In this document: positions 1 through 10,429 of the stretch, piece by piece
Position numbering within the stretch: the first letter of the stretch is position 1
Layout of the letters: each line of letters starts with the position of its first letter
Assembly: GCA_030562195.1 (NCBI GenBank)
Contig: CM060202.1
Location: 21,624,317-21,688,316, forward strand
Reading direction: 5' to 3'
Source of the DNA: Nipponacmea schrenckii
Taxonomy: Eukaryota; Mollusca; Gastropoda; Lottiidae
DNA length: 64,000 nucleotides
Position numbers and translations under genes: made by a program
Notes under the pieces: model-generated
What the model saw: only the letters and a program-made list of their open reading frames with translations
What the model was told of the DNA's origin: nothing
Databases searched by the model: none

Positions 1-927
1 GCGAAATTGGCCGATAGAAGAAGGTCATAGATGGAGCCGTCGGTAAAACCGATTTGTTAACCGAAAGAGTGAAAACCCCTTTTTTCGGTAAACCGTTCGT
101 CTACATTAAAGTGATTTTTACTAAACTTGTCGATAAAACGCGGAATCGGTCGATAATAGACGGTCATGGATGGGAAATAGAGCCTTCAGTAAAACCGATT
201 GGCTGACCGAAAGTGTGGAAGCCTTGTGTCAGTTATGATGTTATCGGAAAACTGTTCGTCTACATAAAAAGTGATTTTTACTGAAGGTCGAAAAAGGCTA
301 TATAAAACATATGGTTGTCCGACGAAAATTGATAATTTTGACCGGTGTAAACGACTTCCAAAATCGCGTCAGATGTATTTTCCGGGTTTCCTAGTTTGTA
401 AAATTTTCAGGGGGAGAACACCCGAAACCAATCCCCCCCCCCCCCCCAAATGTCGGTAAAACGCAGAATAGGTCGAAAAAGGACATAGAAAACATATGGT
501 TTTCCGATGAAAATTGATAATTTGGACCAGTGGAAAAGACTTCCAAAATCGCGTCAGATGTATTCTCCGGGTTTCCAAGTATGTAAAATTTTCCGGGGAA
601 GGACCCCCGAACCCCCCGCCACTGCAAGGGCCGAATACGAAGGCCTTTGGCCTGCAGGGCTTGCCTTGGAAAAATCACCTTTCAGTCCCCCCTCTCAGGC
701 ATATTCTAGATACACCCCTGATTGATATGGTTTTCTAAGGTTTAGGATTTGCTTTAACGATGGATTTCGTTCGTGTATAATGTATATACTTAAAAGTGCG
801 AGTAAGTTATTTTTGCCCCGGGAAGAACACGTGTTCGTCGGTAAAACTTTGACGTTACACGTGATCGTCGGTAAAACTTAGATGTTACCCCCCCCCCCAG
901 TCAAAATGGTCACGCTACGCTCCTGAG
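1..927. repeat. Diverged short tandem duplications
   Basis: No gene is seen. Two diverged copies of a roughly 159-bp segment lie at 10-290, sharing the 'gttcgtctacat' core at 95 and 254. Two copies of a second segment lie about 185 bp apart, with 'acttccaaaatcgcgtcag' at 354 and 539. Runs of C at about 433-447 and 888-899 break the sequence. Short open frames here follow the duplications and have no coding character. Confidence 0.6.
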
Positions 928-1960
928 TATGGAGTACCACAAGGATCAGTTGTAGGTCACTTTTGTTTAATCTTTATATCAATGATTTACCATTGCATAT
1001 TAACTCTAACTGTGATCTTTTTGCGGATGATACTACGATTTATACTTCTGGTAAATCGGTTACTGACATAAGATTAAAATAAATTGCAAGAAGATACTGA
1101 TGCAGTCTTAAACTGGTGTTCTTTTAATGTCATGATTTTAAATGAAAATAAAACCAAATGTATGTTAATTACAACTGCTCAAAAAATAAGATATTTAGCA
1201 GATTTATCAATTGAACTTAATAATCAATTTATTAAACAAGTTGAAAACTTTAAATTACTAGGTTTATCAAAATCTCTCATGGACTCGTAAAGTTCGTTGT
1301 TAAAATTTTAAATACTAAGTTATTTTAACTGCGACAGTTAAGAAGGATCATGCCTGAAAACTATAGATCTATTTTTTATAAATGTCACTTTCAGTTATAT
1401 TTATTGATTTATAGATTATTGTTCGACACGATTCGCACGACATTGCATCGGCCGATATTTTACATAGGCAACACAAAATTGCTTATAAATTAATTCTTGG
1501 TTCTAAGTATAATATTGATTTTTCACTGAATCTTAAAAGGCTTAATATTTTTGACATTAAAACCAGGCATCATTTTAATTCGTTTAAATTTATGTATAAA
1601 ACTCTAAACAACTTGTCTCCTTCCTACCTTTCAAGCCTCTTTAACTATAAAACAGGCGCCTTATTCTAGCATAAATTCAAAACTTGTGGTGCAAAAACCA
1701 CGAATCAATTTGATTAAACAAAGTATTAAATACAAAGGATCAATTTTATGGAATCGTCTAGACGAAAATTTCAAATCAGCATCAGATTTTAAAACTTTTC
1801 GAATGATGATTCTTAATAATCTTTCATTAGCATAAGCATACTTCCTGTTACACAGGTATTCTTTTCACCAACTATAGGCCTACTTACTAATAACTATCTT
1901 AACAATTGTTTTTCTCCATGATTCAATGATTCAAGTAAATTATTAATTTTATTTTTCCCT
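928..1960 (+). mobile_element. LINE fragment, RT C-terminal half and 3' tail (unit C1 left arm)
   Basis: This is a 5'-truncated non-LTR retrotransposon. It starts at the RT motif YGVPQGS (928 onward), followed by the catalytic FADDTT box at about 1019-1036, then the thumb and the C-terminal segment ending near 1830. The reading frame is broken by frameshifts and stops. The same family recurs at 7,935-8,884 (-), 15,430-16,215 (-) and 16,805-23,467 (+, split). The motif order fits the jockey/CR1 group; the exact clade is not assigned. Its 3' tail runs without a break into the arm sequence of the composite unit. Confidence 0.85.
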
Positions 1961-2680
1961 TTCTCATAGGTATATCACATATTGTTTCACCAACGATTCT
2001 ATTTTGGCATAACTTGAACCATATTGAAAATCTAAATTATTACTGTCGGGGGATGAGTAAACATCCTGAAGCGGGTCTGGAGCATGGACAAATCCTACCT
2101 CCCCCGCCAGAGGAAAATAAGAACATAAAATGGAGTAGGGTTGGGTAGCCCGCTCACATGTACTGACACTTTGGCAATCTTTTTTATTTTTTTTTATTTT
2201 TTGATGTCTGATCGTCTCATGCACGTGTACTAGTCTATTCCTTGGTTTTTGCGGTCATGTACATGATCACCGAGAGATACATCCGTCCATTTTATACACA
2301 TGTATATATATATTGTGTATTTTAAAGCGAATTGTACCTTGAAATGATATATAGTTTTTGCGGTCATGTGCTTGATCGCCGGAGGATAGATCTGTCCATT
2401 TAATGCATATATGGTTGCGTATTTTTAAACAAATTGTTCGTGAAGTGTTGTATATTTATTTTGTGGTCATGTACCTGATCGCCGGAACATAGATCTGTCC
2501 ATTTGATGCACATGTACTTGCGTACTTTTAGACGAATTGTATATTGAAGTATTGTGTATTTTCCCTTTTTTTCCCCAATGTATTGCCCAATGGGCTGAAT
2601 GTGAGACCATGTCCATATATATTGGCCTAATTCTGACCCATGTAAAATATTATATATTTATCATTTATTATTATGAAAAA
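1961..2680 (+). repeat. Left inverted arm of unit C1 with about 113-bp sub-repeats
   Basis: Three diverged sub-repeats built on 'tttttgcggtcatgtacatg' start near 2246, 2352 and 2459. A distal block near 2575-2645 carries 'cccaatgggctgaatgtgag'. The reverse complement of this arm is at 7,078-7,934, and the 'ggagtagggttgggtagccc' block near 2132 pairs with its complement near 7,884-7,903. Related arms lie at 14,571-15,429, 27,564-28,000, 29,791-30,672 and 30,673-31,620. A TATAAAAA sequence at 2692 lies just beyond the arm. Confidence 0.8.
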
Positions 2681-2768
2681 GGCTAAAACAGTATAAAAAT
2701 TTTGAGTTTTTAAAAGTTAAAAATAGAAAACTGTACTGTACTTCGATAACGTAACGTGATTGTAACTA

Positions 2769-2776
2769 TGACGTCA
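2769..2776. promoter_or_regulatory. CRE palindrome upstream of gene copy 1
   Basis: A perfect TGACGTCA, the CREB/ATF consensus, lies 126 bp before the first intron donor (2902) and downstream of TATAAAAA at 2692. The same site is kept at 28,056-28,063 (copy 3) and 31,699-31,706 (copy 4). Its function is inferred from the motif only. Confidence 0.4.
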
Positions 2777-3126
2777 TAACCATTATCATCACTGATTGTT
2801 CTGTATTGCAACCAGAAACAACACAGATTCCACATTCAACTACATTTTCATCACATTTCAACAAATTTCCTGATTTTTTTGACGAATTTTGTGATAAAGA
2901 TGTGAGTTTTTATTGTATTTTATGGCGTTTGAGTTTTATCAAAAAATAGTCAAATTCTAAGGTAAATTTTGTCAGTTTTTAAAGACACAAAAATAGAAAT
3001 ATGGTTCCATACAGTTTCTAAGCTACATTTTGTTAAATGCGAACGAGATCTAAATATTTTCAGAAAGTTTGGTCACTATGTTTTTTAACTTGTTGAAAAT
3101 AACATTATATTTATCTTATAGGAAAA

Positions 3127-3712
3127 ATGTCAACAACTACGGTTACAAGTACGACTACTGATATCGCTCCAACTCCCCAAGGAGTTACGCCTACAGAAAA
3201 AGAACTGATGAAAAAACTCAAAAACAGAAATCCCGAGATAGATCTGTCTGTTTATTTGATTCGATCGCCAATAGATCTTTCTAAATATCTCATAAAACCA
3301 CTTCAACACCAGCTAGATGTTAACTCCAAGACAATAGTAACTTCAATACTTCAAGATCTTCTAGACTCTTTAGATTTTGGTGCTGAACATGGAAATCATG
3401 AATTCCAGAGTAATTCTTCTGAAACAGGTTAGTTTTGAATTAGAAATAACGTTCTTGCTAAAATTCTTACTTAAAGTTCAGAAAAGAGTAGTGTTGGATA
3501 GTGATGAAGAACGTAGTTTAATAAAAGCACTGGCCCAGGTCACAAATTAAAAGCAGTAGGGTTTGTTAACTACATGTTTTTTATTTTTTTTTCCAGGAAT
3601 TAAAGTCACAAGATTCCAAAGATTTAGAAGAAGTTTAAAATCACTAAAGACAAGACTTGTGATGTCATTAACATGTTGTTTAAGATCTAAAACTTCTCAA
3701 GCTTCAGATTAA
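3127..3712 (+). CDS. Composite-unit gene, copy 1 (138 aa predicted)
   Basis: I do not recognise this family. The coding exons are 3127-3427 and 3597-3712. A 5'UTR exon ends at 2901 (donor GTGAGT) and its intron ends with AG at 3121, six bases before the ATG. Intron 2 runs from GTTAGT at 3428 to ttccag at 3596, with the split codon in phase 1. The product has a Ser/Thr-rich start, a charged middle (EKELMKKLKNRNPEIDL), a predicted helical stretch around LIKPLQHQLDV, an acidic LLDSLDFGAEHG and a basic C-terminus (FQRFRRSLKSLK) ending in a Cys pair and SQASD. There is no signal peptide and no membrane segment. Copy 1 is the shortest because it lacks two in-frame blocks present in copy 3. It could be a captured host gene or an element-encoded protein; the sequence alone does not decide. 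Confidence 0.7.
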
Positions 3713-4288
3713 ATCTAGGATAGAATATAATTGACCCCGGATCAGAGTTCAAAGTATGATTGACTCTGAGGTTAGGTTCAGAATATTATTGACCTCAAGA
3801 TTTTTATGGACCGACAACAGCGACGAATTGTATCAAATATTTGAATTTTTATGATTATTAGTTATGAAATATATTTATATAAATTTGGCTATTTATATTT
3901 TCGATAAAGATTTTAACAACGAATCCTGTGTGTTGTTTTGTATGGATAGACTTAGACTATAACAAATTGCTTGGTGCACTGTGGTCTGGTTTAAAGCCAA
4001 TTTAAATTGAGTTATGTCCCTTCCTCCGTTTGATCAAAAGAATAACCAGATAGAGCTGGTGACCATAGCACACACGGAATGGACAACGCCTGTACCCATT
4101 TGGCCCACCACCTTCAGACCGCAAAGTTTTAGGACCCCTGTTGTTCCTCCTCACCTGATGATTCTTAAAAACACCACTGTAGAAGAAGTATGATTCACGA
4201 TGGTTAGAAATTACCTATACAGTGGAATACAGAGAAAGTCACGACACGAGGAACGGTATTCGAATATGATACAAACACTATTCCCTTC
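3713..4288 (+). repeat. 3' module of unit C1 (first copy)
   Basis: Non-coding sequence shared by every unit begins at 'ataattgaccccggatcaga' (about 3727) and includes a conserved 61-codon open stretch starting atgtcccttcctcc (4014). It is probably the 3'UTR of the gene. It stops abruptly at 4288, where unrelated sequence (4289-4461, not identified) begins. The uninterrupted form continues into AATAAA, as at 7,078. Confidence 0.7.
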
Positions 4289-4461
4289 TGTTACTGCAAA
4301 CTGTGTCGAATTGGAATTTACAGGTGTCTTGCCATATTTCCCGTTACCAATTGAGGTAATAGATCGGAACAAAATCAGGAAGGCATGATGAGATACAAAA
4401 CTATGTGGCGGGATTCTTTTTTCCACGGTAGATTCAAGTAAAGTCTAATCATCCTTCCAAT

Positions 4462-4582
4462 ATATGCTGACATTACCAATTAATGCGCGACGTTCATTGC
4501 ATCTCACTTGTTTTCACGAGATGAACATTCGGATTTTTCAACTCGGTTTCCCCTTGTCAGTGATGCATTTGTAGAGACGGAC
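4462..4582 (+). mobile_element. SINE body fragment upstream of the BEL LTR
   Basis: The block 'tcacgagatgaacattcgg' and the following 'ccccttgtcagtgatgcat' match the SINE body at 33,150-33,235. The fragment ends at the LTR start at 4583, so the LTR element appears to have inserted into it. A degraded relative is at about 12,350-12,450. Confidence 0.6.
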
Positions 4583-4769
4583 TGTTCTGAATGTTTTAGA
4601 ATGAACGAATGTTTCCGAATGTTTGTTATGTTGTTTTTTGATCGGTGTTACCGAATGAGTGTAGAAAAAATGTACGATAAATAGAATATGGCGGAATAAA
4701 CAAACTTAGATTAGATTAGTGCTTATTTCTTATAACTAGTTTCGCTTTTAGTCTGTGTAGTCAGAAACA
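4583..4769 (+). repeat. 5' LTR of a BEL/Pao-like element
   Basis: The boundaries are TG (4583) and CA (4769), with short imperfect inverted ends TGTTCTGA and TCAGAAACA. An AATAAA lies near 4696. The tract directly after it, 'ttttggtagcagagcgtgg', has the form of a primer-binding site. At 187 bp it is a short LTR. No 3' LTR was found in the window. Confidence 0.65.
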
Positions 4770-4871
4770 TTTTTGGTAGCAGAGCGTGGTTTTCCATGAG
4801 TATAGACATTTAGACTCTTCCAGTTAGTACCGAATTAGAAATTAGAAGAAATTAGTGATGGGCTTAGAAAA

Positions 4872-6325
4872 ATGGGTGCACGTGGAGACGATTCGTCAGG
4901 CGTGGTCGACCCACCATCAGAAGAAAAAGTCAAGTTGAACTTTTTCATTAAACGCAAACGTAGATTGAAAACGCAGATTACAAGAGGTAAAATTTCGATA
5001 TTAGCTCTAACGTTAAAAGGCTTAGAGGTCAATCCTGAAGAAGAAGTGAAAGGCGCGTTAGAATTTATTTTGAAATGTCACGAAGAACTTTCTCAGGTGC
5101 TGTTGCAACTGTGTGATATAGACGATGAAAAATATGAAGATGAATTAGAGCAATGTGGCGAAGATTATATAAAAGTTGTAGTTTTAAAAGCAACAGAATT
5201 TTTATCGAAAATTGTATTCCAAACAGAAGATCATGAAGATGGTACGAAACGACCCACTTACTTCCGCCAACCAGAACATACTCAGACCACAAACAATTCT
5301 ATTCCTATTCCTGAAGCATTTCAAATAGATAGAGATATGTTCCAGCAATTTAAAAGAGTTGGAATTCCAAGATTCAGTGGCCACACAAATGATTATCCAA
5401 TATTTAAAGAGACTTTTGCTTAAGTTGTGGATCGGTTAAGTTGTAGTGACAGCTACAAGATGCTACAGCTCAGGCAGTATTTAGAAGGGGATGCCTTACA
5501 AGCTATAGAAGGATTTCCTGCCAAATCAATAGGCTATAAAGCTGCATGCAAAAGATTGGATGAAAAATATGGTGGAAAGCGCCGAGATATTTTGAGACAT
5601 TTGCATTCCATTCAACACATGAAACAGGTCAACTTCAATAATGTGAAGAACATAGAAGAATTTTCAGACAAATTAGAATCTAGTGAAATCAATAATTTCA
5701 TTGAAAGAAGCTGGTAGAGTTGAAGAGTCCCAGCAGAACTCCGTGTTTTACAACATAGCCAGGAGAAAACCGTCAACAGGAAATATTACACATTATAAAA
5801 GATGGATAGCTGTAGAGGAAAAAGAAGAGAATTTAGAGAATCTACACGAATGGTTAGCAACTGAAGTTAAATTAAGAATTGAAGCTCAAGAAGAATCAGA
5901 CGGCATATTATCTCAGACAGTGAAATCCAGTCGATCTCGAACATGTACAACTGCTCGAAATTCATCTGAGAAATTGAAGTGTTACTTATGTAATGGTCCA
6001 CATCGCCTTACTGATTGCTCAGACTTTAATCGCTTACCAGTCTCAGAAAGATGGCGAGTTGCTAGAGACACAAATATTTGTTTTAGATGTTTATCAGGCA
6101 TTCACAAAGGCCTTAATTGCTCTCCTTCCCATAGATGTGAAGTTAATAATTGTAATCGTACTCATCATAGTCTCTTGCATTTTGAGACTTCCATACCCCT
6201 TAGTTCAGGTCCATTAAAATCAAATGCTTATGATCCCACACCCCCTCGTTTAGGTCAAGTAGATGCTTATTCTCACCATTCTGCTTCTGTAAATAATATT
6301 AGCTATTCATTTAGAACTGTCCCAG
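4872..6325 (+). pseudogene. BEL/Pao retrotransposon gag, broken
   Basis: This resembles the gag part of a BEL/Pao LTR retrotransposon: an N-terminal region, a capsid-like segment (FSGHTNDYPIFKETF, then LRQYLEGDALQAI) and C-terminal zinc-knuckle-like cysteines (CYLCNGPHRLTDC, CFRCLSGIHKGLNC, CNRTHHSLLH). It starts at ATG 4872, 103 bp after the LTR. The frame is broken by a TAA at 5421-5423, and a shift near 5,700 moves the frame by one. Protease, RT, RNase H and integrase are absent, because the sequence ends at about 6325 where a piece of the unit gene begins. The element cannot be functional here. Confidence 0.85.
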
Positions 6326-6505
6326 TCTGTTTATTTGATTCAATCGCCAATAGATCTTACTAAGTATCTCATAAAACCACTTCAACACCAGCTAGATGTT
6401 AACTCCAAGACAATAGTAGCTTCAATACTTCAAGATCTTCTAGACTCTTTAGATTTTGGTGCTGAACATGGAAATCATGAATTCCAGAGTAATTCTTCTG
6501 AAACA
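6326..6505 (+). pseudogene. Unit gene fragment (3' half of main exon)
   Basis: The sequence matches the end of the main coding exon of the unit gene, from 'ctgtttatttgattcaatcg' to 'gtaattcttctgaaaca'. There is no start. At the right end intron 2 and the last exon are missing, and the exon joins the 3' module directly at 6505/6506. The left junction shares several bases with the gag sequence, as in end joining or recombination. It is closest to copies 3 and 4 (CAATCG, ACTAAG). Confidence 0.85.
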
Positions 6506-7077
6506 TATAATTGACCCCGGATCAGAGTTCAAAGTATGATTGACTCTGAGGTTAGGTTCAGAATATTATTGACCTCAAGATTTTTATGGACGGACAACAG
6601 CGACGAATTGTATCAAATATTTGAATTAATATGATTATTGGTTATGAAATATATTTATATAAATTAGGCTATTTATATTTTTGATAAAGATTTTAACAAC
6701 GAATCCTGTGTGTTATTTGTATGGATAGACTTAGACTATAATAAATTGCTAGGTGCACTGTGGTCTGGTTTAAAACCAATGTATATTGAGTTATGTCCCT
6801 TCCTCCGTTTGATCAAAAGAATAACCAGATAGAGCTGCTGACCATAGCATACACGGAAGGGACAACGCCTGTACCCATTTGCCCCATCACCTTCACCCCG
6901 CAGAGTTTTGGTTTTGGGGCCCCTGTTGTTCCTCCTCACCTTATGATTCTTAATAACACCACTGTAGAAGAAGTATGATTCACGATGGTTAGAAATTACC
7001 TATACAGTGGAATACAGAGAAAGTCACGACACGAGGAACGGTATTCGAATGATGATACAAACACTTTTCCCTTCTTC
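6506..7077 (+). repeat. 3' module of unit C1 (second copy)
   Basis: This is the same module as 3713-4288, but here it runs on through 'ttcccttcttcaataaagc', with AATAAA at 7078-7083, into the right arm. Unit C1 therefore looks like two unit copies joined through SINE and BEL sequence. Confidence 0.7.
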
Positions 7078-7934
7078 AATAAAGCTAATCATAAACTCTT
7101 TATTTTACATGGGTCAGAATTAGGCCCAATGCACAAGGACATGGTCTTGTCTCACAATCAGCCCATGGGGCAATACATTGCAAAAAAAATCGAAAATACA
7201 TAATATCTAAATATACAATTCGTCTTAAATACTAAAAATACACAAGTACATGTGCATCAAGTGGACAGATCTATGTTCCGGCGATCAAGTACATGACCAC
7301 AAAATAACAAAATAAATATACAATACTTCACGTACAATTTGTTTAAAAATACACAAATACATGTGCATGAAATGGACAGATTTTCAACGTACATTTTGTT
7401 TATAAAAGCGATATAATATATAGTTCCCGCGACCATGCACCAAGCAGCCAAAAAAAATGCACCCGCCCATCTCTAATACACCGCACACCGAAACGCCGTA
7501 CACCTTCCACAGCCATGCACCTGAATGCCAGAAAACAGATATCATCTATTCTCCAGCGATCAAGCACACAACCGCAAAAAAACCACAACACTCCAATGCC
7601 CAACCCGTCCAAAACACACAAGCACACGTGCATAAAACATACAAACCAACCCCTCGGCAACTAAGCACACGACAGCAAAAACCATATTTCATTTCAACGT
7701 ACAATTCGTTTTATAATACACAAGTACATGTGTACAGATTCATCTTTCTGCGACCAGGTACATGACCACAAAAACCAAGGAATAGACAAGTACATGTGCA
7801 TGCGACGATCAGACATCAAAACATACATATACCTTCAAAAAAAAAATTGCCAAAGCGTCATGCAGTGCATGTGCTTCGAGCGGGCTACCCAACCCTACTC
7901 CATTTTATTTTGCTATGGAGTTAGTAAGTAAGCC
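7078..7934 (-). repeat. Right inverted arm of unit C1
   Basis: This is the reverse complement of the left-arm sequence, carrying about six sub-repeats with 'acacaagtacatgtgca' and 'gatcaagtacatgaccaca' cores. It ends in 'gggctacccaaccctactcc' and then LINE 3' tail in reverse. Long open frames on the minus strand (7,400-7,660, for example) recur in C2 and C3 only because the arm repeats, so they are not called as genes. Confidence 0.8.
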
Positions 7935-8884
7935 TATATGAAAGAATACCTGTATAACAGGAAGTATGCTTATGTTAATGAAAGATTACCAAGAATCATC
8001 GTTCTAAAAGTCCTAAAATTTGATGCTGATTTAAAATTTTCGTCTAGACCATTCCATAAAATTGATCCTTTGTATTTGATACCTTGTTTAATCAAATTGA
8101 TTCGTGGTTTTTGCACCACAAGTTTTGAATTTATGCTAGAATAAGGCGTCTGTTTAAAGTTAAAGAGGCTTGAAAGGTAGGAAGGAGACAAGTTGTTAAG
8201 AGTTTTATACATACATTTATACGAATTAAAATTATGCCTGGTTTTAATGTCAAAAATATTAAGTTTTTAAGATTCAGCGACAAATCAGTATTGTACTTAG
8301 AACCAAGAATTAATTTATAAGCAATTTTTTGTTGCCTATGTAAAATATCGGCCGATGCAATGTCGTGCGAATCCCATATATTTGAACAATAATCCAAATA
8401 TGGTTAAAAATAGATCTATATCTTTCAGGCATGATCTTTCGTAACTGTCGCAGTTGAAATAACTTTATTATTTAAAATTTTAGAAACGAACTTTACGTGC
8501 GGAGTCCATGAGAGATTTTGATTCACAATAACACCTAGTAATTTAAAGTTTTCAACTTGTTCAATAAATTAATTATATAGTTCAATTGATAAATCTGCTG
8601 AATATCTTCTTTTTTGAGCAGTTGTAATTAACATACATTTGGTTTTATTTTCATTTAAAATCATGACATTAAAAGAACACCAGTTTAAGACGGCATCAGT
8701 ATCTTCTTGCAATTTTAATTGTGTGTCAGTAACCGATTTACCAGAAGTATAAATCGTAGTATCATCCGCAAAAAGATCACAGTTAGAGTTAATATGCAAA
8801 GGCAAATCAGTTATATAAAGAATATTTCTAGTATTTATATTCGAATTATTAAGAGATGAAAATACGGAACCCAGGATTTCCTCC
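7935..8884 (-). mobile_element. LINE fragment, RT C-terminal half (unit C1 right arm)
   Basis: Same family as 928-1960 but inverted. On the minus strand it has LPLHINSNCDLFADDTTIYT at about 8,800-8,741, then the conserved thumb and C-terminal segment, with stops and shifts. The sequence 5' of FADD (8,885-8,805) still resembles RT but is degraded. Together with 928-1960 it makes the unit an inverted pair of LINE ends. Confidence 0.8.
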
Positions 8885-10400
8885 CTTGAGACGCCAGTAT
8901 CTTCTCAGCATTAAGGAATTTTCCGTTATAAAAAAATTATATTCCGAGATATACATACTCTTTTACAGTTTGTAGCGTGGTGTTATGAATTTTAAAATAA
9001 TAATGGGATAAAGTGATAGCTTGCCCTTATGAAATACTTTCACTTTAGATTTATTGGCATTTATCTCAAGTTTCCATTTACTACAATAAAAGCAAAATTT
9101 AAAGGGATAATAGGCGTTAGAATACACTCGTCCTACGGCTTATATTTGTGTTTCATATTGACTATTAGTTAAATAAGTATGCATCCCACACTTTACCAAA
9201 TTTTAAAAAGCCAAAATAAAAATATATTCGGAATTTAAAAAAAAAGTGAGCCAGCGACGATTCCATTCAGTTTGAGAATAAAAGTGTCTGGTAAATCAAC
9301 GCTAAAACATCATTGTGGAATTCAACAGTAGGGGTCAAGGACGCGTGAAAACCCACATGTTAGAGTTACTTCCCTTTATATTTACACGATTTGAAAATCG
9401 CTTGATGGATGGCTCAAGCGTTTTATGATTAACTACTTTATTTTGGGGATTTATCGGATTTTAGAGGGATTTTGATGTATAGGTAAGTCCACTGATGGAT
9501 ATATACTGTTATTGTCCAAATTTGAGTGAACTTAAAATTTTATGTTCGTTCTAACGCCTATTATCCCTTTAAGAAAAAAGATTGCGTCTAACGTGCTGCG
9601 TTTAGTTCTAAAGCCAAATTGAGGATCAATAAGCTTATTATTAGACTCGCACCATTTAGTTAGTCTGCAGTTAAGTGTTAATAAGAATAGCTTAGCAAAT
9701 GCACTCATAATAGAAATTCCTCTAAAATTGTTAACCATGTTAAGGTCGCCTTTTTTGGGAACAGGCTAAACTAACAAACCACGCCGAAGGATAGCAAACT
9801 GATCTATAAATAATGCTAAAAATTTGGCTTAGTAATGTGATAAGAAGATCAGACCATCTATAAAAAATTCGTTGTATAATTGGTCGGGAACCCGTACTTT
9901 TTTCATATTTGAGTTTTTTGATGGCTAGCTCGACTTCACTTTCTGAAATATCCCTATCTAGGCTTTCAATGTAGATATGAGAATTTGCTTTAACGTTAGA
10001 TGTTTCATCTGATGACCGGTAAATTTCCTTAAAATGACAATGAAAGTCCTCAGAAGTTAAATTTGTCTGAGTCACATTTTAAGTGGTTCCAGAGATGTTT
10101 AGTATTCGATTTGGCAATTTTGTTTTTATTTTGACCCACCTTTCTCCCATATTCAACCTTAGCTCTGCGTTTAACCTTATTATATGAACTTCGACTAGCA
10201 AAAAATGATTTTTGGTTTCGAGAAATCGATTTTTTAAAAACCGATTTCTACATTTTGAAAAAACTGATCTGGATTTTTTACAATCGAAATCGAACCATTC
10301 ATTCTGGTAATTTTTCTAGAATTAGTAGCCTTTCCTTTCACATTACGCTCAAAACAAGATACTGATATATCATAGAAAATAGTTGTAATATTGTTAATTG
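8885..10400 (-). mobile_element. Second LINE family, degraded and internally deleted
   Basis: Reading on the minus strand, there is a basic linker (10,400-10,076), then a pre-RT segment (10,075-9,740), then RT motifs NNFRGISIMSAFAKLF and DPQFGFRTKRSTLDAIFFLK (9,738-9,570). After the MITE at 9,103-9,568 comes the thumb (KWKLEINANKSKVKVFHKG and TLQTVKEYVYLGI). The palm, including the YADD box, is missing, so an internal deletion sits at or next to the MITE site. It differs in sequence from the other LINE family of the window. Confidence 0.75.
9103..9568. mobile_element. TTAA-target MITE, copy M0 (466 bp)
   Basis: It has perfect 18-bp terminal inverted repeats AGGGATAATAGGCGTTAG (9103-9120 and 9551-9568) and is flanked by TTAA on both sides (9099-9102 and 9569-9572). 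This is the signature of the piggyBac or Kolobok superfamilies; the AGGG start is more like Kolobok. It encodes nothing. Its right half matches M1 (41,689-42,019) and M2 (55,986-56,270). Confidence 0.85.
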
Positions 10401-10429
10401 CCGTGGGGTGTGTAAAAAACCAAGACCCA

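Noticed and set aside
6793..6978. 61-codon frame beginning MSLPPFDQ in the 3' modules
   Set aside because: Shifted or altered in C2 and C4 while the surrounding non-coding sequence is equally conserved; more likely 3'UTR.
7257..7660. Cys-rich minus-strand frames in the right arms (also 14,733-15,183 and 29,970-30,332)
   Set aside because: They follow the 113-bp sub-repeats, differ in frame and length between arms and have no start or splice support.
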